64,000 nt of DNA. Source: Aptenodytes patagonicus. Taxonomy: Eukaryota; Chordata; Aves; Sphenisciformes; Spheniscidae. The stretch lies in NCBI RefSeq assembly GCF_965638725.1, contig NC_134976.1:1426001-1490000 (forward strand), read 5' to 3'. How positions within the stretch are numbered: position 1 is the stretch's first letter; every line of letters begins with the position of its first letter. This document shows, one piece after another, positions 46,745-61,003 of the stretch. The position numbers were made by a program, and so were the translations under genes. The notes under the pieces were generated by a model that had not been told where the DNA came from, did no database searches, and worked only from the letters and a program-made list of their open reading frames with translations.

Positions 46745-48225
46745 GAGGGCTCTGTACTGGGATGGGGCCCAGTCTGCCCTGGGAATGGACCAGGGGATCC
46801 AGTCTGCAAAGGGACAGGACCCAGTCTGTACTGGGAGGGGATCAGGGAACCCAGTTTGGAGTGGGATGGGGCCCAGTCTGTACTGGGAGGGGATCAGGGA
46901 ACCCAGTTTGGAGTGGGATGGGGCCCAGTCTGTACTGGGAATGGACCAGGGGATCCAGTCTGCAAAGGGACAGGACCCAGTCTGTACTGGGAGGGGATCA
47001 GGGAACCCAGTTTGGAGTGGGATGGGGCCCAGTCTGTACTGGGAATGGACCAGGGGATCCAGTCTGCAAAGGGACAGGACCCAGTCTGTACTGGGAGGGG
47101 ATCAGGGAACCCAGTTTGGAGTGGGATGGGGCCCAGTCTGTACTGGGAGGGGATCAGGGAACCCAGTTTGCAAAGGGACAGGACCCAGTCTGTACTGGGA
47201 GGGGGTAAATGGATCCAGTTTGTACTGGGACTGCGCCCAGTCTGTACAGCACGGGGTTAAAGGGATCCAGTTGCTACCGGGAGCGGGCCAGGTGATCAAG
47301 TTTGTAATGGGAGGGGGCCGAGTCCGTACTGAGAAGGGTTAAAGGGATCCAGTTTGTACTGGGACGGGCCCCAGTCTGTACTGGCAGGGGTTAAAGGGTT
47401 CCCCAGGTTGTACTAGCCCCCCTCCCAGTACAAACTGGATCCCTTTAACCCCTGCCAGTACAGACTGGGCCCTGTCCAGTGTAAAGTGGATCCCTTGAAC
47501 CCCTGGGATTTGGGGGGACTTAGGGGTGTAAAGGGGCAGTTAGGGGTCTCTGTGGGACGGTGCCCAGTCTGTAATGGGAGGGGTTGGAGAGATCCAGTCT
47601 GTACTGGAAAGGGATCAGGGGATCCAGTTTATACTGGGAATGGCCCACTCTGTACTGGGAGGAGGCCAGAGGATCCAGTCTGTACTGGGCGGGGAGGGGG
47701 GGGAAGGTTAAAGGGATCCAGTTTGGACTGGGACGGGGTGCAGTCTCTACTGAAACTGCATCAGGGGATCCAGTTTGGGCTGGGAGAGAGCCCACTCTGT
47801 ACTGGGAGGGGGCCAGGGGATCCAGTTTGGACTGTGACGGGGCCCACTCTGTACTGGGAGGGGGCCAGGGGATCCAGTTTGGATGGGGAGAGAGCCCACT
47901 CTGTACTGGGAGGGGGCCAGGGGATCCAGTTTGGACTGGGAGAGAGCCCACTCTGTACTGGGAGGGGGCCAGGGGATCCAGTCTGGACGGGGAGAGAGCC
48001 CACTCTGTACTGGGAGGGGGCCAGGGGATCCAGTTTGGACTGGGAGAGAGCCCACTCTGTACTGGGAGGGGGCCAGGGGATCCAGTTTGGGCTGGGAGAG
48101 AGCCCACTCTGTACTGGGAGGGGGCCAGGGGATCCAGTTTGGGCTGGGAGAGAGCCCACTCTGTACTGGGAGGGGGCCAGGGGATCCAGTTTGTCCTGGG
48201 ACGGTTCCCGGTCCGTACTGGCGGG
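46745..48225. repeat. Minisatellite, 52-bp unit family (two sub-arrays)
   Basis: Units contain CCAGTCTGTACTGGGAGGG and GGATCCAGT. Sub-array 1 (46,745-47,420) alternates two unit types; sub-array 2 (47,560-48,225) repeats GAGAGCCCACTCTGTACTGG every 52 bp, with copies nearly identical. The imperfect palindrome CCAGTCTGTACTGG occurs in nearly every unit. Lies downstream of TLCD3B. Confidence 0.95.
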
Positions 48226-48289
48226 TGATGTCATGGGGTCCCTGGCGCTGCCCCTCCCCCCCCAAGGAGGAGGCCGGGATGTCCCCAAA

Positions 48290-49790
48290 GTCCTTTAATG
48301 TGGGTCCGGCCGCCGCGCCCGCGGGGGAGGTGATGGGGACACCCTTGGGGTGTGACACCTGCTGGGGACGGTGACAATCCCTTTGGGACACCCCTGGGAA
48401 TGGTGACACCCACTGGGGATGGTGACACCCGTGGGGATGGTGACACCTGCTGGGGACAACCCGGGTGGGGTGTCACCCCCCCAGGGGACAGTGACATCCC
48501 TTTGGGACACCCCTGGGAATGGTGTCACCCCCCCAGGGGACAGTGACATCCCTTTGGGACACCCCTGGGAATGGTGACACCCCCCTGCGGACAGTGACAG
48601 CCCTTTGGGACACCCCTGGGAATGGTGACACCCACTGGGGATGGTGACACCCGTGGGGATGATGACACCTGCTGGGGACAACCCGGGTGGGGTGTCACCC
48701 CCCCAGGGGACAGTGACATCCCTTTGGGACACCCCTGGGAATGGTGACACCCCCCTGGGGACGATGACAGCCCTTTGGGACACCCCTGGGCATGGTGACA
48801 CCCACTGGGGATGGTGACACCCGTGGGGATGGTGACACCTGCTGGGGACAACCCGGGTGGGGTGTCACCCCCCCAGGGGACAGTGACATCCCTTTGGGAC
48901 ACCCCTGGGAATGGTGACACCCCCCTGGGGACGATGACAGCCCTTTGGGACACCCCTGGGCATGGTGACACCCACTGGGGATGGTGACACCCGTGGGGAT
49001 GGTGACACCTGCTGGGGACAACCCGGGTGGGGTGTCACCCCCCCAGGGGACAGTGACATCCCTTTGGGACACCCCTGGGAATGGTGACACCCCCCTGGGG
49101 ACGATGACAGCCCTTTGGGACACCCCTGGGCATGGTGACACCCACTGGGGATGGTGACACCCGTGGGGATGGTGACACCTGCTGGGGACAACCCGGGTGG
49201 GGTGTCACCCCCCCAGGGGACAGTGACATCCCTTTGGGACACCCCTGGGAATGGTGACACCCCCCTGGGGACAGTGACAGCCCTTTGGGACACCCCTGGG
49301 AATGGTGACACCCACTGGGGATGGTGACACCCGTGGGGATGGTGACACCTGCTGGGGACAACCCGGGTGGGGTGTCACCCCCCCAGGGGACAGTGACATC
49401 CCTTTGGGACACCCCTGGGAATGGTGACACCCCCCTGGGGACGATGACAGCCCTTTGGGACACCCCTGGGCATGGTGACACCCACTGGGGATGGTGACAC
49501 CCGTGGGGATGGTGACACCTGCTGGGGACAACCCGGGTGGGGTGTCACCCCCCCAGGGGACAGTGACATCCCTTTGGGACACCCCTGGGAATGGTGACAC
49601 CCCCCTGGGGACGATGACAGCCCTTTGGGACACCCCTGGGCATGGTGACACCCACTGGGGATGGTGACACCCGTGGGGATGGTGACACCCGCTGGGGACA
49701 ACCCGGGTGGGGTGTCACCCCCCCAGGGGACAGTGACATCCCTTTGGGACACCCCTGGGAATGGTGACTCCCCTCTGGGGACCATGACAG
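48290..49790. repeat. Minisatellite, 170-bp unit
   Basis: About eight to nine copies, spacing exactly 170 bp over much of the array, each with CCCTTTGGGACACCCCTGGG twice, GGGGACAACCCGGGTGGGG, and TGGTGACACC repeats. Copies differ by single bases such as gacgatgac/gacagtgac. Higher-order structure: each unit is made of shorter GGTGACACC-based subunits. Confidence 0.95.
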
Positions 49791-49989
49791 CTCTTTGGGG
49801 ATGGTGACAGCCCCAGTCTGGGGACAGCTGGGGGTCGGTGACACCCCTGGGGACACCCTGGGGATGGTGACACCCCTGCCCTGGGGATGGTGCCAGCCCC
49901 AGCTCCAGCCGTGGGGGTCCCCAGGGCCGGCGGGGGGCTGCGACTCCCCAGGGGCACCCGTGGGTGTGGCTTGGGGACATCACGGCCAG

Positions 49990-50265
49990 GGGACCCGCAG
50001 GGACCCCAGGGTGCCCCATAGAGACCCCACAGCACCCCACAGAGACCCCATAGCGACCCCAGGGCGCCCCATAGAGACCCCACAGAGCCCCCAGGGTGCC
50101 CACAGACACCCCACAGAGCCCCCAGGGTGCCCACAGACACCCCATAGAGCCCCCAGGGTGCCCACAGACACCCCACAGAGCCTCCAGGGTGCCCACAGAC
50201 ACCCCATAGAGCCCCCAGGGTGCCCATAGAGACCCCACAGAGCCCCCAGGGTGCCCCACAGAGGG
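49990..50265. repeat. Short tandem array, about 31-bp unit
   Basis: CCCCCAGGGTGCCCACAGACACC-type units just beyond the TLCD3B stop codon, so within or next to its 3' UTR. Two unit types alternate (CCACAGAG and CATAGAG). Confidence 0.85.
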
Positions 50266-50287
50266 GGGGTCGGGGTCCATCCGGGGC

Positions 50288-56850
<6,563 letters not shown>

Positions 56851-57600
56851 GGGGACGGCGGGGGGCGGGGGCGGGGGGCGGGGGCGGGGCATGAAGGGGC
56901 AGAAGGGGCGGGGCTTGGAGGGGGAGGGGTTGAGGGTGACGCGCAGCCACACACACACACACACACACCCCCCCCCAACCCCCGGCCCCCGGCGGGGGCA
57001 GGGCTGAGGGGAGGGGGGGAGGGAGCCCCCGGAGGGTGCCCGGGTGCCGCCCGCCCCGGCCCCGCCCCCTCCCCTCAGGCCCCGCCCCCCCTCATTTGCA
57101 TATATTTGCATCTCGCCGGCAAAGGGGCGGGCCTCTCGCCTTACCCCAGAGCTCATGCGTATTCAGCAGGCGCCGGCCCGCCCCCGCCCCCCCCCCCCCC
57201 CCCGCTCCCGTTCATTTGCATACATTTGCGTACGCGCCACCGCCCGCCCCCCTCGGGCCGCCGCGTCGCCACGGCAACCGCGATCGGCGCGGGAGGGAGG
57301 GCAGTGAATGCGCGCTGCCGCGCCTTCTGATTGGCCGCCGCGGCAGCCAATAGACAAGGGCGGAGCGGGCGCGTTGCCGGGCGGAGCGGGGTCGACGCGA
57401 GCCGCGCCGATCGGCCGAGGCGGGAGGGTTCCCGCGGGGCGGTGCCTCTCCGCTGCCGACCAATAGAAACCCGCGGCGGGGGTTGCCATGGCGACCGCAC
57501 TGCGGGGCGGGCGTTGCCGCGACAACCGCGCGGGGCGGGGTCTCCGGTCGGGCTGTTTGAATATTAATGAGGAGGGCGGAGCTCGGCACTGTGCCGGGTG
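56851..57600 (-). promoter_or_regulatory. CpG-island promoter region of TLCD3B
   Basis: Very CpG-rich with many GC boxes, three CCAAT boxes (57,329-57,334 complement; 57,347-57,351; 57,460-57,464), and a (CA)n tract at 56,949-56,968. Two similar modules carry octamer motifs ATTTGCAT at 57,094-57,101, 57,104-57,111 and 57,214-57,221, with a fourth as ATTTGCGT at 57,224-57,231. No TATA box is near the TLCD3B start codon. RFX X-box-like sites are listed separately. Confidence 0.7.
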
Positions 57601-58106
57601 CGTCTTACGGGTTAATTAGCAAATGACTCATTAAATATTCGTTACGGGGCTCATTAATATTAATGACTGTGGCATGAATATCGATGAGGGCACATTGAGC
57701 CCTCCCCTAGGTAACCCCGCCCCTCACACCACCAGGCCACGCCTCTGTCATTCACTAAGCCCCGTCCACTGCTACAACCCCGCCCCTTCCCGCAGGTGGG
57801 CGGGGCGTATTGTCCAGCAAAGCCCAAGCCCCGCCCCTGCAGCATAACTCCCATGCCCTGCCTCAGCCCCGCCCCTCATTAAGCCCCACCCTTCGGGTAG
57901 GCGGGGCAACGCCGGCCGGCTGGCCCAAGCCCCGCCCCTCACTAAGCTCCGCCTCCTCCCCACACCCCACCGTGGGGGAACCCCAGCCCCATGGGGGGGG
58001 GGGGGGGGGGGGGGTGTGCCACCCTGTTGCCATGGAAACCACCACCTCGCCCCCCCCCCCGTTACTATGGCGACCGGGGGGGGTGTCACCCCGTTGCCAC
58101 GGCAAC
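57265..58106. promoter_or_regulatory. Six RFX X-box-like motifs
   Basis: Sites: GTCGCCACGGCAAC 57,265-57,278; GTTGCCATGGCGAC 57,482-57,495; GTTGCCGCGACAAC 57,513-57,526; GTTGCCATGGAAAC 58,026-58,039; GTTACTATGGCGAC 58,061-58,074; GTTGCCACGGCAAC 58,093-58,106. The first and last match GTNRCC-N2-RGYAAC exactly; the others have one or two mismatches. X-boxes are bound by RFX factors. Confidence 0.6.
57555..57690. promoter_or_regulatory. AT-rich homeodomain/AP-1-type motif cluster in the intergenic CpG island
   Basis: An AT-rich island in otherwise GC-dominated sequence: ATATTAATGA (57,561-57,570), TTAATTAG (57,612-57,619), TGACTCA (57,624-57,630), and the perfect 16-bp palindrome TCATTAATATTAATGA (57,651-57,666). 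TAAT cores suit paired-type homeodomain factors, including retinal ones. Function is inferred from motifs only. Confidence 0.5.
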
Positions 58107-58470
58107 CGCCCCCCCCCCCGCCGGGGGGGGGCAAAAAATGGGGGAGCCCCCAAAACTTGGGAGGGGGGGGCAAAAAGGGGGGGGGAGATGGGGGAGTGGT
58201 GACACCTGGGGGCCTCAAAACCGGCGGGGGGGCTCCAAAAATTGGGAGGGGGCCAAAAGAGGAGGGTACCCCCCCAGGCTTGGGGACCCCCCAAATGGGG
58301 GGGGGCAAAATAGGAGGGTCCCCAAAACAGTGGGGGGGGGTGTCCCCGAAATGACGGGGGGCCCCCTAAAGGTGTGTGTGGGGTCCCTCCAAGCAGGGGG
58401 GGCCCCCCAAAAAGGGGGGGGGGGGGGGGCCTTTCCCCTCCCCCCCCCCGAGGTGGGGGAGGGACGGGGG
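58107..58470. repeat. Poly-G-rich low-complexity spacer
   Basis: Runs of 7-13 G interrupted by CCCC and CAAAA, with CCCCCAAAA(N)GGGGGG-type words. It has many potential G-quadruplex and hairpin sites. No coding content is credible. Confidence 0.7.
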
Positions 58471-58472
58471 GG

Positions 58473-58603
58473 CTATTTTTGGCAGCCGAAAGAGCAGAGG
58501 TCACCCGAGAAGGTCAGGAAAGGGGGGGCCCCCTCCCCCCCGGGGAGCCCCTTATATAAGGGGGAGCCCCGGCACCCCCAGCGCCGCCCCTGGACACCCC
58601 ACG
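58473..58603 (+). promoter_or_regulatory. ALDOA: ALDOA TATA/CArG promoter and first untranslated exon (muscle-type)
   Basis: CTATTTTTGG (58,473-58,482) is a near-consensus CArG/MEF2-like box. A TATA box sits inside the perfect palindrome CCCCTTATATAAGGGG (58,548-58,563). About 40 bp on, a GT donor (ACG/GTGAGT) at 58,603/58,604 would end an untranslated exon beginning near 58,582-58,590. Mammalian ALDOA has a muscle promoter with MEF2 control upstream of a ubiquitous one, and this layout fits. The exon is an inference. Confidence 0.65.
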
Positions 58604-59100
58604 GTGAGTTTTTTTTTTGGAGGCCCCCCCTGCTGCACCCCAAACTCCTCCATCCCGGTGCCTGGACCCCCCTACACCCCAATACTCCCCCTGCACCCCA
58701 AACCTGCCCCCCCGCTCCTGCAACACTCCCCCTGCAGCCCAAACCCCCCCTGGACACCTCCCTGCCCCCTCTGCACCCCAAAATCCCTCGGGGACCACCC
58801 CCGGGGCACCCCAATATCCCCCCGGGGCACCCCAAAACCCTCCTCGCGCCCCCTCCGCACCCCAAAAATCCTCCTGGCTCCCCCCGGACTCCCCTGTACC
58901 CCAATACCCCCAGGCACCCCAAAACCCCCCTGCACCCCTCTTTCACCCCAATATCCCTCGTGTACCCCACCCCCCCGCGGGACCCCCCACCCGGCACCCC
59001 AAAACTCCCAAGTGCGCCTCACCCCCCCTCCAGCACCCCTACATCCTCCGGGGATCCCTAAACCCCCCCTCGGCCCCACCCGGGGCACCCCAAAACGGTA
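58604..59100. other. C-rich degenerate repeat between the two ALDOA promoters
   Basis: CACCCCAAAAC/TCCCCC-type units (about 12-20 bp) fill the interval. No exon recognised. Confidence 0.6.
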
Positions 59101-59223
59101 GGGCCCACCGTGACTCAGCGAGCCGTTGCCCCTTTAAGGCCCCGCCCCGCGGTGGGGGTGCTGACGTCACGGCGCGCCCGGCTCCGCCCCCGTTCCGCGC
59201 GCCCCGCCGCTCCCCGCGACCAG
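59101..59223 (+). promoter_or_regulatory. ALDOA: ALDOA CRE/GC-box promoter and untranslated exon (housekeeping-type)
   Basis: AP-1/MARE-like TGACTCAGC at 59,111-59,119, GC boxes near 59,140-59,150, a perfect CRE TGACGTCA at 59,162-59,169, and more GC boxes. No TATA box beyond a CTTTAAG at 59,132. The sequence GACCAG/GTGGGG at 59,223/59,224 is a plausible donor ending an untranslated exon spliced to the ATG exon at about 61 kb. Confidence 0.6.
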
Positions 59224-60310
59224 GTGGGGGGAGGGGGCGGCGGATTTTGGGGTGAAAAGGGGCGGTTGGGGGGGGGGGGGAGGATTGTGAGGGGAAAGAG
59301 GAAGATTTTGAGGTGAAAAAGGCAAGTTTTGATGTAAAAAGGGCAGATTTGGGGGTCTTGGGGGAGATTTTGGGGTGAAAGGGCAGTTTTGGGGGCGTGG
59401 GGGAAATTCTGAGGTAAAAGGGGCAGATTTTGGGGTGGGGGCTGATTTTGGGGTGAAGAGAGCAGATTTTGGGGTGTGGGTGGAAATTTTCAGGTGAAAA
59501 AGGCAGATTTGGGGGTGAAAGGGGCAGATTTTGAGGGGAAAAAGGCAGATTTGGGGGTGTGGGGTCAGATTTTGGGGTAAAGGGCAGATCTGGGGTGAAA
59601 GAGGCAGATTCGGGGGTCTGGGATGAGATTCGGGGGTGAAAGGGGGCAAATCTGGGAATCTTGGGGCAGGTTTGGGGGTGAAAGGCAGATTTGGGTGTCT
59701 GGGGGCAGATTTTGGGGTAAAAGGGTCAGATTTTGACGTGAAAAGGGCAGATTTTGGGGTGCAAAAGGCAGATTTTTGGGGTGTGGGGGTGGATTTGGGG
59801 GTAAAAGGGGCAGTTTTGAGGTGAAAGAGGCAGATTCTGGGGTGTGGGGTCAGATTTTGGGGTGAAATGGGCAGATTTGGGGGTCTGGGAAGGAGACGGG
59901 GGTGAAAGGGGCAGATTTTGGCATCTTGGGGCAGATTTGATGTGAGAGGCAGAATTTGGGGCTACAGGGGGAGATTTGGGGGTGAAAAAAGGCTGTTTTG
60001 GGGGTGAAAGGGGCAGATTTTGGGGCATGGGGGCAGACTTTGGGATGAAAGAGGCAGATTTGGGGCTCTGGAGGCAGATTTGGGGGCAAAGAGGATAGAT
60101 TTTGGGTGTGGGGAGAAATCTTGGGGTGAAAAGAGGCAGATTTGGGGTGAAAAGGGGCAGCTTTTGGTGCCCGGGGGCAGATGAAAGGGGCAGATTTTGG
60201 GGTGAAGGGGTAGATTTGGGGCAAAAAAGGCAGATTTTGCTGCCTGGAGGGAGATTTTGGGTTGAAAGGGTGCAGATTTGGGGGTGAAGGGGGCAGATTT
60301 GGGGGAACAC
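59224..60310 (+). repeat. G-rich degenerate minisatellite in ALDOA intron 1
   Basis: About 1.1 kb of GGGGTGAAAGGGGCAGATTT and TTTGGGGGTGTGGGG-type units, strongly purine-rich on the coding strand, with continuous potential for G-quadruplexes. Open frames on the complement are by-products of composition. Confidence 0.9.
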
Positions 60311-60339
60311 GTGGGTCCCACGTTGGGGGGGGGGGGAGG

Positions 60340-60925
60340 GGACCCTTCCCAGACGCCTGGGTTCCTCTTCCTACCCTTGAAACGCCCTTGGGGTTCCCTT
60401 GGAGGCGGGGGGCGGGGGGAACAGCCGGACGCCTGGGTCCCTCCCCGGACGCCTGGGTCCCTCCCTTGCTCTCTGCCCCCTCCCCGGACTCCTGGGTGTC
60501 CCCCCCGGCACTCCTGGGTCCCCTCCATTTCCCACTCGCCTCCCGCAGCGCCCGGACGCCTGGGTCTGTCTCTCCCCCCTCCTTTCTCCCCTCCCCTCTC
60601 CTCCCCCCCCCAATTTCCCTGGGGTCCCCCCCAGACGCTTGGGTCTCCCCTGGGTCCCCCCAAGTTCCCCCCGGACGCCTGGGTCCCCTGGGTGGGGAGA
60701 GTCCCATCTCCCCCTGCCCCCGAACTCCTGGGTGTCCCCCCCCAGATGCCTGGGTGCCCTCTAGGTCCCCCCCCAGATGCCTGGGTCCCCTGAGTGGGGG
60801 GATCCCATCTCCCCCTCCCCAAACTCCTGGGTCCCCCCCTGGACGCCTGGTTCCCCCCTGGGTGCTCCCTGGACACCTGGGTCCCTCCCCAATCCCCCCC
60901 CCCAAACTCCTGGGTCCCCCCCGCC
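60340..60925 (+). repeat. GACGCCTGGGTCC repeat array in ALDOA intron 1
   Basis: About fifteen copies of (A/G)(G/A)A(C/T)(G/T)CCTGGGTCCC spaced irregularly, from 60,350 to within about 30 bp of the splice acceptor before the ATG exon. The same motif in the same transcriptional orientation occurs in TLCD3B introns 2 and 4. Confidence 0.85.
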
Positions 60926-61003
60926 CCGGGGGCAGCCATGGGGGCGGGCGGGGCCGTCACGTCGCAGGGTGTCACCGCTGCTGATGTCACCACAGCCGCC
61001 GCG

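Noticed and set aside
46677-49856. Long repetitive open frames (150-270 codons) over the 52-bp and 170-bp arrays
   Set aside because: Stop-free only because the repeated unit lacks stops in that frame; no unique sequence, start context or splice structure.
57810-59255. Open frames of 130-360 codons across 57.8-59.2 kb
   Set aside because: Composition-driven frames through poly-G/C, promoter and C-rich repeat; peptides are Pro/Gly/Thr low complexity.
60938-61003. Upstream in-frame ATG giving ALDOA 22 extra residues
   Set aside because: The downstream ATG gives the conserved aldolase length with a better context. The upstream one may lie in 5' UTR or intron (a CACAG acceptor ends at 60,995). 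An extended isoform remains possible.
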